DNA from: CBDFGN01 sp965247065 | Lineage (GTDB): Bacteria; Bacteroidota; Bacteroidia; Cytophagales; Cyclobacteriaceae | Assembly: GCA_965247065.1 (NCBI GenBank) | Contig: CBDFGN010000006.1 | Coordinates: 1,426,001-1,490,000 of the forward strand | Length of the DNA: 64,000 nt | Direction: 5' to 3' | Shown: positions 1 to 10,076 of the stretch, piece by piece | How the letters are laid out: each line of letters begins with the position of its first letter | Position numbering within the stretch: position 1 is the stretch's first letter | Notes under the pieces: model-generated | Told to the model about the DNA's origin: nothing | Databases searched by the model: none | The model's input: only the letters and a program-made list of their open reading frames with translations | Made by a program: the position numbers and the translations under genes

Positions 1-35
1 GCATTATCGGCGAACCGCTTTTGCTTCTTTCGCAT
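1..35 (-). CDS. trmB: Start of probable tRNA (guanine-N7)-methyltransferase, cut by window edge
   Basis: On the minus strand the folC stop and a new ATG overlap as TGATG. The eleven codons visible before the left edge read MRKKQKRFADN. A basic start followed by KRFADN is typical of Bacteroidota TrmB, which methylates G46 of tRNA using SAM. The overlap implies translational coupling with folC. The identification rests on a very short stretch and on the usual folC neighbourhood, so it is tentative. Confidence 0.4.
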   Translation of the reverse strand, partial: MRKKQKRFADN

Positions 36-1327
36 CACAATTCATTTATCTCCGCTACAATAAACATGCTACCACCAATGAAAATCAAATCATTAGGCAA
101 GGCCTCACTACGCGCCGCTTGAACAGCCTGGTTTACCTCTCTTATCACGGTTCCTCTAAGACCATGTGCCAACGCCATTTGAGAGAGTTCATACGCATCA
201 AGGGCTCTCGGCACATGGGCCTCGGTGAAATAGTAATACGCATTTCTTGGAAAAAGCCCGAGAATCGGATCGATACTTTTGCCTTTCACCGTACCATAAA
301 CTATAAACAATCGATTGTAGCTGATCTTGCGAATTTGTTTTATTATTAATTTAAATGCATCAATGTTATGTCCTGAATCACAAATAGTTAATGGATTAGT
401 TCCCAGGGTCTGCCATCTCCCTTTTATCCCGGTTAGAGAGACGACTTTCGATAATCCTTGAGTGATAGCCTTGTCCTCAATGGACAAGCCCAACTCCTTC
501 AACTTCTCCAAAGCTTGCAAGACTCCGGGAAGATTTCGCTCCTGGTAATCGGCCACCAGGTCAACAGAAAGGTCCGTAGCCCAGACTTTACCATGCTTTT
601 CGACTCTAAAAGTTTTTCCTCCACTGGATTGATGGATTGAGGATACTTTGAAATTCTCCGAGGCAAAGAAAATGGGTGCAGAATTTTTTTTCGCCACCGT
701 TTCAAAAACCATGGCCACTTCCTCTTGATGCTCACTGATCACCACAGGCACTTGCGGTTTTATGATACCGGCCTTCTCGGCTGCAATCTCCGGCAAGGTC
801 TCCCCCAGCATGTCCTGATGATCCAAGCCTATGTTAGTGATAACGGAAAGAATGGGCGAAATGATATTTGTCGAGTCCAGTCTGCCGCCCAGACCCACTT
901 CCACCAGGGCATAGTCCACTTCATTTCTTGAAAAATGGTCGAAAGCCATCGCTACCGACATTTCAAAAAAGGATGGCTTTATCTCCATCAGTTGGGATAG
1001 ATTTTGGCTTACGAATTGGGTCACTTCGTCCTCGATAATGACTTGACCATTTACTCTTATTCGCTCGGTAAAGCTCTTAAGGTGGGGAGACGTGTAGAGT
1101 CCGATCTTGTAGCCGCATATCTGCAAAACAGCCGCCATTGAATGGGCAACGCTGCCCTTGCCATTGGTCCCCGCGATATGGATGGACTTAATGTTCAGAT
1201 GTGGATTTCCCAGGGTCTGGCATAACTTTACCGTATTGGTCAGATCTTTCTTGTAGGCTGAAGGACCCAACCTTTGATACATAGGGAGGCTATTATAAAG
1301 AAAAAGGAGAGCTTCCTGAAAATCCAT
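35..1327 (-). CDS. folC: Bifunctional folylpolyglutamate synthase / dihydrofolate synthase
   Basis: A 430-residue Mur-ligase-fold enzyme that joins glutamate to dihydropteroate and then extends the glutamate tail of folates in the cytoplasm. The ATP-binding loop AGTNGKGSVAHS lies near residue 52. The metal-site region LDHQDMLG is near 170, and the C-terminal domain carries CDSGHN, a variant of the family DGAHN motif. Length is normal and the start is ATG. It lies 17 bases after the tonB-like gene and its stop overlaps the next start, so it is probably the distal part of the envelope operon. It is almost certainly functional. Confidence 0.97.
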   Translation of the reverse strand: MDFQEALLFLYNSLPMYQRLGPSAYKKDLTNTVKLCQTLGNPHLNIKSIHIAGTNGKGSVAHSMAAVLQICGYKIGLYTSPHLKSFTERIRVNGQVIIEDEVTQFVSQNLSQLMEIKPSFFEMSVAMAFDHFSRNEVDYALVEVGLGGRLDSTNIISPILSVITNIGLDHQDMLGETLPEIAAEKAGIIKPQVPVVISEHQEEVAMVFETVAKKNSAPIFFASENFKVSSIHQSSGGKTFRVEKHGKVWATDLSVDLVADYQERNLPGVLQALEKLKELGLSIEDKAITQGLSKVVSLTGIKGRWQTLGTNPLTICDSGHNIDAFKLIIKQIRKISYNRLFIVYGTVKGKSIDPILGLFPRNAYYYFTEAHVPRALDAYELSQMALAHGLRGTVIREVNQAVQAARSEALPNDLIFIGGSMFIVAEINEL

Positions 1328-1344
1328 ACGATCCGGCCCGAAAT

Positions 1345-2253
1345 TTATCTGGAGCGAATAATAAAGGCAATCGTGCCAGTCGATCTGGGTGCTGGCAAGG
1401 TATTTTGGGTTATGGGACTGAAGGTGAGCTTTTCCACTTCAGCTTTGTAGATCTTCTCGATATTCGGACTAACCGTTCTCTCCAGGGTACGTACTGAAAT
1501 CAAATCTCCCTGATCGTCGATTACAATTTCAAAAACGATTCTTCCGCTTTCCTGGGAAGGATCCTGTGGATTTGGCACGAAGTCCCAAATCCAGCCGGTC
1601 AATTCAAGTGCAGCACCATCGCCCCCGCCGGGATTACCGTAGAGGGCTCGGGAGTCCAAGTCACCTTGAGGATCACCCTGATCCCCAATTTCCTCAACCC
1701 GATCCCCATGATTACTTTGGGCCGCCGTTTCTGGTTTTTCAGAGTTTGATTCCATTGCGGAAGAACTGGATACAGTTTCAGGCTCAGTTTGGGGTTTGGT
1801 GTCAGGAGAAGTTTGGGCCGGCTCAATGGTTCTTTCAGGTTCCGTCTGCTGAAGGTCATTTTCCAGAATCGGGTTCACATCGGGGCTTTCAATAGGAGGT
1901 GCCTCCTGGACGTTTTCAATGGGATCGGAATCGGTGAGACTTTCTTCTACCGGTTCGGCATTTTCTGGATCGGCCGGTGATTCCTTAGGGGATTCCAGGA
2001 CCTCTTCAACCTCCGCGGGTTGGGGATCAGACTCTTCCTGAATTTCAGATCGGATCGGATTGGTAGATGGCTGCACTTCTCCGGAACCCTCGGCATCAAG
2101 ACCAAAGTTTAGTTCAATTCCATATTCCGGCAGAGGAGGATTTGGCTCCCTCCAGGCCAGGATAAAAAAGAACAGGAGCAGTAAGGCCAAATGCAGCCCG
2201 AGTGAAACGACAGCTCCCCATCTGCGGTTCTTTATTTCCTCCTGGTTAACCAA
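1345..2253 (-). CDS. TonB-family energy transducer
   Basis: A 302-residue periplasm-spanning protein. One N-terminal transmembrane helix (about residues 13-35) is followed by a long Pro/Glu/Ser-rich spacer (about 60-200) and a C-terminal TonB domain containing GRIVFEIVIDDQGDL. TonB proteins carry energy from ExbB/ExbD to outer-membrane receptors. The start must be TTG at 2253: the frame has no ATG before the membrane helix, and the exbD stop lies 7 bases upstream. It directly follows exbB-exbD, so the three genes form one energising unit, probably serving the barrel protein encoded upstream in the same direction. Confidence 0.88.
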   Translation of the reverse strand: MVNQEEIKNRRWGAVVSLGLHLALLLLFFFILAWREPNPPLPEYGIELNFGLDAEGSGEVQPSTNPIRSEIQEESDPQPAEVEEVLESPKESPADPENAEPVEESLTDSDPIENVQEAPPIESPDVNPILENDLQQTEPERTIEPAQTSPDTKPQTEPETVSSSSAMESNSEKPETAAQSNHGDRVEEIGDQGDPQGDLDSRALYGNPGGGDGAALELTGWIWDFVPNPQDPSQESGRIVFEIVIDDQGDLISVRTLERTVSPNIEKIYKAEVEKLTFSPITQNTLPAPRSTGTIAFIIRSR

Positions 2254-2259
2254 TTGATT

Positions 2260-2652
2260 TCATTCTAAAGGCTTGGTCGCAATAGAAACCTTTGCCTCCA
2301 GCGCCGTGGCAATTCCAGCCACTCTTACCAAGTGCTCGACTGGAACGCTCTTATCGACGTGAAGCACCACAATACCTTCCTTGCTTTCCAGCTGGCTTTT
2401 AAGCGACCTCTCCAACTGATCAGGACTTACCGGCTTGTCATTGACAAGGTATCGAAGGTCTTTACTAATCGTCACGCTAACCTTCTGGAGAACGATTTGT
2501 GAACTTTTACTGGTTGGCAGATTTACCGGTAGTCCCGAAGGGGTAATGAACGATGAAGTAAGCATGAAAAAGATCAACAACAGGAAAATGATGTCCGCAA
2601 TTGACGACATACTAAAGCTAACCTCCACCCGGTTCTTTGATTTCAGATCCAT
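2260..2652 (-). CDS. exbD: ExbD/TolR biopolymer transport protein
   Basis: A 130-residue ExbD/TolR protein: short cytoplasmic start, one transmembrane helix (about residues 17-38) and a periplasmic domain. The family aspartate that carries protons lies in the helix start (SSIADIIFLLLIFFM). It works with ExbB to turn the proton gradient into movement of TonB. The ATG at 2652 overlaps the stop of exbB by one base, indicating coupled translation. Confidence 0.93.
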   Translation of the reverse strand: MDLKSKNRVEVSFSMSSIADIIFLLLIFFMLTSSFITPSGLPVNLPTSKSSQIVLQKVSVTISKDLRYLVNDKPVSPDQLERSLKSQLESKEGIVVLHVDKSVPVEHLVRVAGIATALEAKVSIATKPLE

Positions 2653-3326
2653 TAGTGGGGCTCTTGTAATAGATCAATAAAATCCACTGATGAGTATTCC
2701 ATTTTATGGATAACTTTCTGCACCCGGGTAACCAGATAGTTATACCCGATATAAGCCAGGATACCGACCGATAATCCCGCGGCGGTAGTGATCATCGCCT
2801 CGTAGATCCCTTGGGATAACAACTTAGGACTGACGTTACCCTCTTCCTGGGCTATGGCTATAAATGCCTGGATCATTCCCGTCACCGTACCCAGAAAACC
2901 AAGCATTGGAGCAGCTCCCGAAATGGTAGCCAATAGCGGAAGGTTCTTTTCAAGCTTGTATATCTCGATTTTGCCTACGTTTTCGATAGAGACCTCGATA
3001 TTCTTCAAGGGGCTACCAACCCTTGAGATTCCCTTTTCAATCATCCGGGCTATTGGTGTTTCGCTTTGTGCGCAAAGTACTTTAGCACCACTGATATCCC
3101 CATCCAGTACCAGCTTTCTTATACTTTCTACAAAGTTTTCCGGTGTTTTGGCCGCTCTTTGGATGGTCAAAGTCCGCTCGACGAAGACATAGACTGCCAC
3201 CAGGGACAAAATTAAAATGGGGATAAGCATATATCCCCCTTTTAACAATAAATCCAATACAGAAAGAGTTTCATCTGCACCAGCCACGGCAAGAGTATCT
3301 GCCGTGGAAATCTGTACAAGGATCAT
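2652..3326 (-). CDS. exbB: MotA/TolQ/ExbB proton channel protein
   Basis: A 224-residue inner-membrane protein with three transmembrane segments (about residues 30-50, 130-155 and 175-198). The conserved TolQ/ExbB region ISGAAPMLGFLGTVTGMIQ is clear. It forms the proton channel with ExbD. It starts 3 bases after the SPOR gene and overlaps exbD by one base. Length and topology are normal for the family. Confidence 0.94.
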   Translation of the reverse strand: MILVQISTADTLAVAGADETLSVLDLLLKGGYMLIPILILSLVAVYVFVERTLTIQRAAKTPENFVESIRKLVLDGDISGAKVLCAQSETPIARMIEKGISRVGSPLKNIEVSIENVGKIEIYKLEKNLPLLATISGAAPMLGFLGTVTGMIQAFIAIAQEEGNVSPKLLSQGIYEAMITTAAGLSVGILAYIGYNYLVTRVQKVIHKMEYSSVDFIDLLQEPH

Positions 3327-3329
3327 TAA

Positions 3330-4184
3330 CTAGAATCTTAAAGGCCAAACCTGATCTCCATAGTCTCCGTCAGTGCGCAGATCATTTGCCCGGTTTTCGG
3401 CTTCAACAAAGGTCTCAAAGTCATCAACGGCCACCCGGTGAAACCCCTTTCCACCCTCAGGCACTAAGATTTTTGAGCTCACACCTTCAGCGGCCAATTC
3501 AATACCATAATCATTGGCGAAGTCGCCGTCAACAAAGCTGCCCACGACTACATATGAACGACCGGTCTTCTGAGTAATTGTACTAATTTCTCCAGTTTCC
3601 GGTTCGGCTTCTTCAGCCTCCTGCTGGGCAGCCAGCCTGGCCTCCTCTTCGGCACGTCGTTTTTCTTCAGCTTCCCGGGCGACTCTCTCCTCCTCTGCCT
3701 TTTTGGCTTTTTCTCTTTCAAAGCGGGCCAGTTCCTCTTGTTTCTCATTCTCAGGCATCACCACAAAGAAATAGTAGCCTCCCCCACCCAAAATAATCAG
3801 GGCGGCCAGCAGACCTATGATAAGGGGGGCCCGGTTTTTTTGTTGGTACTTGGAGGGATCAAAGGTTGGTTTCTCCTCCTCGTCTGAATAAGAGACACGT
3901 AATTCGTCCTCGGGTTGATCTAAGGAATCGTCTTCTGCGGTTGTCTCGGACTCAAGGGTCGAAGATTCTTCTTGTTCGGAAGATTCGGGCTCCTCTTGCT
4001 GTCCTTCACCGGAATCAGATGATGCAGGTTCCTCCTCCGCTGGCGCATCAAAAGAAACATCATCATCCAGACCGAAGTCGTCATCAAATTCATTTTCCTC
4101 GGTAGATTCCTCTCCAGCCTGATCTTGGTTCTGCGGATCGTTTTCTTCTTCCGGATTTAATTTTTTGTCGTCGTCTTCAGCCAT
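3330..4184 (-). CDS. SPOR-domain inner-membrane protein
   Basis: A 284-residue protein with a very acidic cytoplasmic N-terminus (residues 1-110, rich in D, E and S). One transmembrane helix (about 122-143), a charged Glu/Ala/Arg coiled coil (about 150-195) and a C-terminal SPOR domain (about 208-284, starting RSYVVVGSF) follow. SPOR domains bind peptidoglycan lacking stem peptides at division sites. The gene sits immediately before exbB in the same operon, suggesting that the TonB machinery and cell-wall remodelling are co-expressed. The partner is unknown. Confidence 0.88.
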   Translation of the reverse strand: MAEDDDKKLNPEEENDPQNQDQAGEESTEENEFDDDFGLDDDVSFDAPAEEEPASSDSGEGQQEEPESSEQEESSTLESETTAEDDSLDQPEDELRVSYSDEEEKPTFDPSKYQQKNRAPLIIGLLAALIILGGGGYYFFVVMPENEKQEELARFEREKAKKAEEERVAREAEEKRRAEEEARLAAQQEAEEAEPETGEISTITQKTGRSYVVVGSFVDGDFANDYGIELAAEGVSSKILVPEGGKGFHRVAVDDFETFVEAENRANDLRTDGDYGDQVWPLRF

Positions 4185-4269
4185 AATAAGGTAATTAGCT
4201 TTGATTGTTGGGAACTAAATTTAAGAAAAACTTGATGATCGCTATAGTTTAACTGGAAAATTTGCACAT

Positions 4270-5928
4270 CTAGAAGGACAAGGTGGCTCCCGCCAGGATT
4301 CGGAGGCCACGGGATGGATAATTCAAATACCTTTCAAATTCGTTGGATAGCAGATTCTCAGCAGCAATGAATATTGAAAACTGGTCCGAAACCAGGTAAT
4401 CGGCTTTAAGATTCAAGTCGACGATTGAATCCAACTCCTTGAGACTACCTGATTGCAAGTTAAGCCCCGTGAGCCCTCCCATTAAGTAAAGATCCAGGTT
4501 AAACAGAATTTTTTCGTACAAATTGTAAGTAGCTAAATAGCTGGCCTTAAAACTGGGTTTGTGAAAAGCCTCAATCAGATCGTCTGTCTGGTAGCTATAG
4601 AAATCTGCTCTTAAGTTGTTGCGGAATTTCTCTCCTTTGGAATACCCTATTTCTCCAAAGAAGCTAAGGATGGATGTATTTCCACGATCGTACAAAATCT
4701 CAAACCGGGTCGAGTCCCGGGCAGAATTAGTAAAGAAGTACAGGTTTCGATAGTTGCCATAACTGACTCCGGCGTTATAACCGAATTCACCACCAATCCT
4801 GCCCTTGATTCCGCCCTGGAAGAAAAGCTTCTGGTTGGTGTTGAACACGGCTACCTCCTGGTCCAAATACGGATTTTCCCAAGACAAGCTGTTGAGAGTC
4901 CGTCGTTGGATATCCCCTTTTAGTTCCCCATAAACAGCCAGAGAGGGAGCGAGATCATAATCGAATTGTGCCACTAGATAAAAATGGACCTGATCGCCAC
5001 CCCGGATCGTGTCGTTTTCCCAAACGACATTGGCGCCGAATTGTAATTGAAGCTGACCGGTAGTTGTCTTTACATAAGGCTTAACCCGGAAAAGGTGACG
5101 GTTGAAAATTGACAGCACGTCCTGCTTTTGGCCGATCCGGACTTCCGTGTCGAGGTGAAACTGCGAGTTTTCGTTTATCTTGAATTGGAAATGAGGTTTT
5201 AAGCCAACCTCTATTTCCTGTGCTTCATAAGCATCCGTGAGGTAATCAAAACTGAGATTGACCCTATAGAAATGACCATTCAGTGGCTCCGTGTTGCCCA
5301 ATCCGAGAGCAACCTCAACTCGATTGAAAACTTGCTCAATTGAATCTCGTTCGACCGATATACTCGGATCATATCCGTAAAAATGGTAATTGTGGCGAGA
5401 GTACCTTAGTCCTCCTTTGAAATGGGTGTTGCCTTCGAAGGTTGCTGCTGAGACGCCCGCAATGGTCTCACCGCTGCCCGAGTTTTTACCATCAACCGGT
5501 CCCTTGGCTGACGACAGGTGTCTGAAATGAAGACCTAAAGCATACTCGCTGCTTCTTTTGTTGTTAAAAAATCCCTCCAAATAAGGGGTCTGAAAGTTCC
5601 CATACGCTGCTTTCGCATAGTTTCCTAGCAATCTGGGCAACGGCGAGGGCTTCATAGTGAGAATTCTTATTTGAGGGTTCAAAGGGGATAGCGCAAGATT
5701 GTAATTCCTGAACCAATAGGTTTGCGCCGGCAAATATTCGGCTTGGGGCATGGGGGCAACTTTCTCAAATTGCCGGATTGCAGGTGGCAGAGTGATTTTA
5801 AGATCCTTTTCAATGACGATTTCCGCGTCTTGGACATCTCCCTCTAGCTCCCAATTCTCCTGTCCCATTAACGCTCCAGGACCGAGGTAGGTCAAAATCA
5901 TCACAATATAATAGGGTCTCGTGGCCAT
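4270..5928 (-). CDS. Outer-membrane beta-barrel protein, TonB-receptor-like barrel without plug
   Basis: A 552-residue protein with an N-terminal signal sequence (MATRPYYIVMILTYLG onward), a short periplasmic stretch and a long run of alternating amphipathic beta strands. It ends in a strand terminating in F, as outer-membrane barrels do. The barrel start (NYAKAAYGNFQTPYLEGFFN) resembles TonB-dependent receptor barrels, but no plug domain is present. I chose ATG at 5928 rather than TTG at 5937 because it gives a clean signal peptide and a 5-base gap from the TPR gene. The substrate is unknown. Confidence 0.82.
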   Translation of the reverse strand: MATRPYYIVMILTYLGPGALMGQENWELEGDVQDAEIVIEKDLKITLPPAIRQFEKVAPMPQAEYLPAQTYWFRNYNLALSPLNPQIRILTMKPSPLPRLLGNYAKAAYGNFQTPYLEGFFNNKRSSEYALGLHFRHLSSAKGPVDGKNSGSGETIAGVSAATFEGNTHFKGGLRYSRHNYHFYGYDPSISVERDSIEQVFNRVEVALGLGNTEPLNGHFYRVNLSFDYLTDAYEAQEIEVGLKPHFQFKINENSQFHLDTEVRIGQKQDVLSIFNRHLFRVKPYVKTTTGQLQLQFGANVVWENDTIRGGDQVHFYLVAQFDYDLAPSLAVYGELKGDIQRRTLNSLSWENPYLDQEVAVFNTNQKLFFQGGIKGRIGGEFGYNAGVSYGNYRNLYFFTNSARDSTRFEILYDRGNTSILSFFGEIGYSKGEKFRNNLRADFYSYQTDDLIEAFHKPSFKASYLATYNLYEKILFNLDLYLMGGLTGLNLQSGSLKELDSIVDLNLKADYLVSDQFSIFIAAENLLSNEFERYLNYPSRGLRILAGATLSF

Positions 5929-5933
5929 GTCGT

Positions 5934-8900
5934 TCAATCAAAGATAACTTCGGTGCTGTCTTCGGTCAGGCTGTCCACTGCTGGAAAGTTGACTTCCTCC
6001 TGCATTTGTACAACCCGGTCCAGGTTTTCCTGGGCCGCTACTCTTGTTAGACTGTCGGTGGCATTCTCAATAATAGATCTTAGGGTTTCCTGGGCTTGAA
6101 ATAACTCCCCCATGGCCACGAAGTTATCGGCTATCAGGAGGAATGATCTATTTCGCCAACTGGAGTAACTTGAAAAATTGGCATTCAAATCATACAAAGT
6201 TTCCAGCGATTGCGCATAAAGACCCTGTTTGAAAAACAATTGGGCCAACAGATATTGTGCTTCGGCCCCCGCCTCGTCTTTTGCTGTATTTAAAATTGTA
6301 AGAAAATCGTCCGTCGCCTGATCGAATCTACCCTGGTCCAAAGCGGATTTGCCATGAAAAAGAAGGGCTACATTCTGGATCCGGGTGGATAAATCGCCTT
6401 TATCCAGGATTGCCTCCGCCATAAGGGTCACCGAATCATGATCAAATCGGTAGTAATGGGATTTCATCTGGCCAATCATAGAATTGAAATCTTCTTTCTT
6501 GTTTTGCGCCACCTGGCTCAGCCGTCGATAGTTACTAAGCGCTTCGTCATAGTTTTTTAGGGCCATCTGCAAGTCGGCCACTCGATTTATAGATCGATTG
6601 GTACGATTAGTTCGATTGTCCTCTATCACCAAGTGATAATATTTCAAGGCATTAGGAAAATCGCCAAGCCGATAATACGACTCTGCCACGTAGAAGTTGG
6701 CTTCAAATGCAGATGCGGTGGCGGGATAGGCGTCGATGTAGGTTTGGAATCTGGCAATTGCCTCGGAATACTTTTGATCAAAGTATAGAATCTTAGCCGA
6801 TTCGTACTCTAGACCTTCCAATGCTGCATCACCTGGGTTAACTTCTTTGTAGCGCGAGAGATGGGCATCAAATTCGTTCGATCTGTTCTGCTTCACTAGA
6901 GCCTCCTGCAAGCCCAGAAGGGCACCCGAGGCAGCTTTGCTTTGGGGATAGAGCTCCAAAATAGCTTTATAGTCATTGATGGTTCCATCAACATTACCCA
7001 AATTACTGCGGGCCAACCCCCGGCGTAACAGGGAGAATGGTACATATGGACTCTGGGGCTCAGACGCCAGCAAATTGGAAAATCCGTCTTCGGCCTGCTC
7101 GTATCGTCCGCTTTCAAAATTCACCTGGGCCATTTCAAACTTGGCGTCATCCACAAATAAGGATTGAGGGTATTGCACGACTACCTGGTTCAATTGCTGA
7201 ATCGCTTTGCTCACATCCCCCTGAATACCATGAATTAGCCCGATTTGGTAAAGAGCGTAATCACGATCCTGATTGGATCTACTACCTATTTCCCGGTAGT
7301 ACCGTAGAGATTGTTGGTATTGCTTCATCGCATAATTACAGTCCGCCAACCTCAACACGGCATCAGAATAGAATTTTCGATCTGGAGGACTGCTGATATC
7401 GCCAACATAGGTCTTGAAATTTACTAAGGCCTGCTGGTACTGACCGGTGTTGAAATAGGCGTACCCCAGTCCATATTGTGACTTAAAATAGAAAGAGCTC
7501 TGTTGATAGCCTCTGACATCATAAATCTCGCGATAGGATTTGATGGCCTGATCAAAACGATTTCCTACAGAGTAGGCTTCAGCACGCCAATAATTGGCCG
7601 CCATTACCAGTTCGCCGCTGAGCGGTTGGGACAAGGACTTTTCGAAGAACTCTACGGCCCTTGCGTAGTTCTCCTGATTGAACAGATCCACCCCATATTT
7701 GAAGGTGACCTCCTGATACACTTGCTTCACTCTAGCCGACATGGCCGGCAAGCCCTCTATGTGCTCGATGGCCAATTGATAATCATTGGTGTTCAAAAGG
7801 GCCTGGCTAAGTAATTCGTTAACCTCAACCATATAGCTGCTTTCAGGGTGGTCCCGGATGAAGGACCGCAACGTTGATATGGCCAGCTGGTAACGTCCCA
7901 GCTCATAATTGATCTTACCAAAGTGAAATTCAGATTCCTGCCGTATTCGAGGTTCAAAGTTCATTTGCCCCGCACTTTGAAAAGCAGCCGCTGCAAATTG
8001 TGGGTTTGCGGACTTCAGATACAATTGCCCCAGGTAGTAAGAGGCAAATTGGCCGAGGGAATCCGGCTTTGCAGCCACGCGTTTGAAATAGTCTATGGCG
8101 AGACGGTCCTGACCGGTTCTGAAGTACGCGAAGCCCAACCTGTAGGCAACGTCTTCGGCCGGCTTGGCTTTAGTGGACCTGTATTTATCAAAATTCTCCG
8201 CAGCCTTTGAATAATCTTGTCTCTGGAAGTGACTCTCACCCAATAAGAGATATATCTCCGGTTTGTTCTTAAGGCTGGCACCGAAGTCCACGTCATTCTC
8301 AACATACTGGATTAGATCGTCGTATCGTCGCTGCCGATTAAGTACGTTGGCAACCAGATATGGAATAACCGGCTTATAAGCAGGACTCTCCTGAGCATTT
8401 TTCAGATCCTCCAAGGCCCTACCATATTGTTGCTGCCGGTATTCAATGTATCCAGCATAATAGTTGGCTGCCGAGTAATAGGCTCCCTTCAAGGATTTAA
8501 TTTGATTGAAATACAGAAGTGACTCTTCGAACTCTTTCGCAGAAAAATGGGAATAGCCCAATTTGAAGGCTCTTTCTGTCTTTTGATCTGGGTTCAAGGA
8601 ACGGGCACTGACATTTCCAAGATACTCGATGGACTTCCTAAAATCTTTGTTCCGAAAGTAGAAGTCGCCCAGGTTAAAGAGGGCTAGATCCAATTTGGAG
8701 TGGCCCGGATAATCCGATATAAACTGGGACAAGAGCGTCTCGGCGTTCGGGTGAAATAGATATAGCCCGCACAGCGCTAAATACAGCTTGGCTTCCACAT
8801 CCTTAAGCTCATCACGGGACAAATCAATAAACTGCCGGAAGGATTCTTGAGCAGCACCGTACTTCTCTTTATCCATCAATTCCAATCCGTCTCTAAAATA

Positions 8901-8987
8901 CTGATCTGGATTATCCTGATAAAGCGTGTTCTGGCCTACCGAAAAATGGGAAAGCATTAGCAGGAGGATACAAAGAAACTTACCCAT
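5934..8987 (-). CDS. Large periplasmic TPR-repeat protein
   Basis: A 1017-residue protein with a signal peptide (MGKFLCILLLMLSHFSVGQ) followed by about 25 tetratricopeptide-like repeats to the C-terminus. Typical repeats contain A-Y-F-x-G-x-Y-x-x-A. Such proteins scaffold envelope complexes. I set the start at 8987 rather than 9089: a signal peptide begins there and AGGA precedes the ATG, whereas the extra 34 N-terminal residues look non-coding. The gene is the first of the barrel/SPOR/ExbBD/TonB run and probably supplies the periplasmic scaffold for that system. This operon role is inferred from gene order only. Confidence 0.87.
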   Translation of the reverse strand: MGKFLCILLLMLSHFSVGQNTLYQDNPDQYFRDGLELMDKEKYGAAQESFRQFIDLSRDELKDVEAKLYLALCGLYLFHPNAETLLSQFISDYPGHSKLDLALFNLGDFYFRNKDFRKSIEYLGNVSARSLNPDQKTERAFKLGYSHFSAKEFEESLLYFNQIKSLKGAYYSAANYYAGYIEYRQQQYGRALEDLKNAQESPAYKPVIPYLVANVLNRQRRYDDLIQYVENDVDFGASLKNKPEIYLLLGESHFQRQDYSKAAENFDKYRSTKAKPAEDVAYRLGFAYFRTGQDRLAIDYFKRVAAKPDSLGQFASYYLGQLYLKSANPQFAAAAFQSAGQMNFEPRIRQESEFHFGKINYELGRYQLAISTLRSFIRDHPESSYMVEVNELLSQALLNTNDYQLAIEHIEGLPAMSARVKQVYQEVTFKYGVDLFNQENYARAVEFFEKSLSQPLSGELVMAANYWRAEAYSVGNRFDQAIKSYREIYDVRGYQQSSFYFKSQYGLGYAYFNTGQYQQALVNFKTYVGDISSPPDRKFYSDAVLRLADCNYAMKQYQQSLRYYREIGSRSNQDRDYALYQIGLIHGIQGDVSKAIQQLNQVVVQYPQSLFVDDAKFEMAQVNFESGRYEQAEDGFSNLLASEPQSPYVPFSLLRRGLARSNLGNVDGTINDYKAILELYPQSKAASGALLGLQEALVKQNRSNEFDAHLSRYKEVNPGDAALEGLEYESAKILYFDQKYSEAIARFQTYIDAYPATASAFEANFYVAESYYRLGDFPNALKYYHLVIEDNRTNRTNRSINRVADLQMALKNYDEALSNYRRLSQVAQNKKEDFNSMIGQMKSHYYRFDHDSVTLMAEAILDKGDLSTRIQNVALLFHGKSALDQGRFDQATDDFLTILNTAKDEAGAEAQYLLAQLFFKQGLYAQSLETLYDLNANFSSYSSWRNRSFLLIADNFVAMGELFQAQETLRSIIENATDSLTRVAAQENLDRVVQMQEEVNFPAVDSLTEDSTEVIFD

Positions 8988-9266
8988 GAAAGAGTCCTGA
9001 CCTTTAGTACCTACTAACAATATTGGTGCGCGATTATTGTGGTCGTTGACGTAAAAACTTAATGATTTACAATGACCTAAAGGTAACAAGCAAAAGCTTA
9101 AATCTAACCTGAGTCATGAGGTCCAGGGCCGGCGCGATTGAATTTAAACTTGATGTGTTTTACGATATCTGGCTTTGTGCCAATCGATTAAATTGAAAGA
9201 ATAGCAACCATTAGGTTTGCCAAGAAATACTTGGCTAGAGCGCTCTTCAGTTAACTATAACCTCGG

Positions 9267-10076
9267 CTACTTGCCCTCGACGCTTTTTTTGATTTCAATA
9301 TGGTAGGACTCCTTGATTTGGTCAATTTTGCGCTGCAGAAGATCTTCTCTCTGCTTTCGCAACCAATCCTGGACAACCAGCGACCTGGCTTGCTCCCTGG
9401 ACAAAACCTGGCCTTCGGAATTTTGGGTTATTCTTACCAAGTGAGTTCCCCGGGAAGACTTCAGGGGGCCATGCCATTTTTCCAAATCCAGCCGGAAAAT
9501 TTGGTCGGTGAATGCCTCTCCCAACATGGTTGTTAGTGACTCTCTACTGTATCCTTCAAGGATTGCGCCTAACCAGAACCTATCGCCAAGGTCCTTCCAG
9601 TCCAAGACTTTTGTTTCCAATTGGGCCAGGATCCCGCCATAATCTACGGTGTCCAAATTTTGTGGAAAATAATAATAGATGTGCTCAATTGATATAACGT
9701 CCGGACTGCGATACCGATCCACTTCGGAATTATAGTAAGAGTCTATTTGCTCTTCAGTGGGCATCACTGGTTCCACGGACAGTATGGATCTCATCTGATC
9801 GGCTAGTAAGTTTGTTATCCGGTTATCCGACTTGTCCAGACCTAGCTTCAGGGCTTCTGCCGCCAGTACTTGCTGATCAATATACCCTTGGATCAATCGA
9901 TCTCGCTCACTCGCCCCAACCCCGTGCCCAAGAAGTTCCTCTCGTTCCAATACCAGTGACTCAACGATCTCCGGAGTAACTACAATTCTCTCCGCTTCCG
10001 GTTTTGCCCACCAGGAAAGAATTCCAAGGATGGACCCACCCAGCAACGCAAAGTGCAACAAGGGATCCCTTATCAA
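9267..10076 (-). CDS. Parvulin-type (PpiC) peptidyl-prolyl isomerase, membrane anchored
   Basis: A protein of about 269 residues with an N-terminal membrane anchor (LLHFALLGGSILGILSWW). A SurA-like helical region (about 35-115, with RLIQGYIDQQVLAAEA) and a degenerate parvulin domain follow. It resembles short membrane-anchored isomerases that begin RRLLRDPLLHF in other bacteria. No ATG is available: TTG at 10076 is the first standard start. An AGAGGA sequence sits further upstream, before in-frame ATC-ATT-ATT codons, so the true start may be an ATT that adds about five residues. Catalytic competence is not certain. Confidence 0.78.
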   Translation of the reverse strand: MIRDPLLHFALLGGSILGILSWWAKPEAERIVVTPEIVESLVLEREELLGHGVGASERDRLIQGYIDQQVLAAEALKLGLDKSDNRITNLLADQMRSILSVEPVMPTEEQIDSYYNSEVDRYRSPDVISIEHIYYYFPQNLDTVDYGGILAQLETKVLDWKDLGDRFWLGAILEGYSRESLTTMLGEAFTDQIFRLDLEKWHGPLKSSRGTHLVRITQNSEGQVLSREQARSLVVQDWLRKQREDLLQRKIDQIKESYHIEIKKSVEGK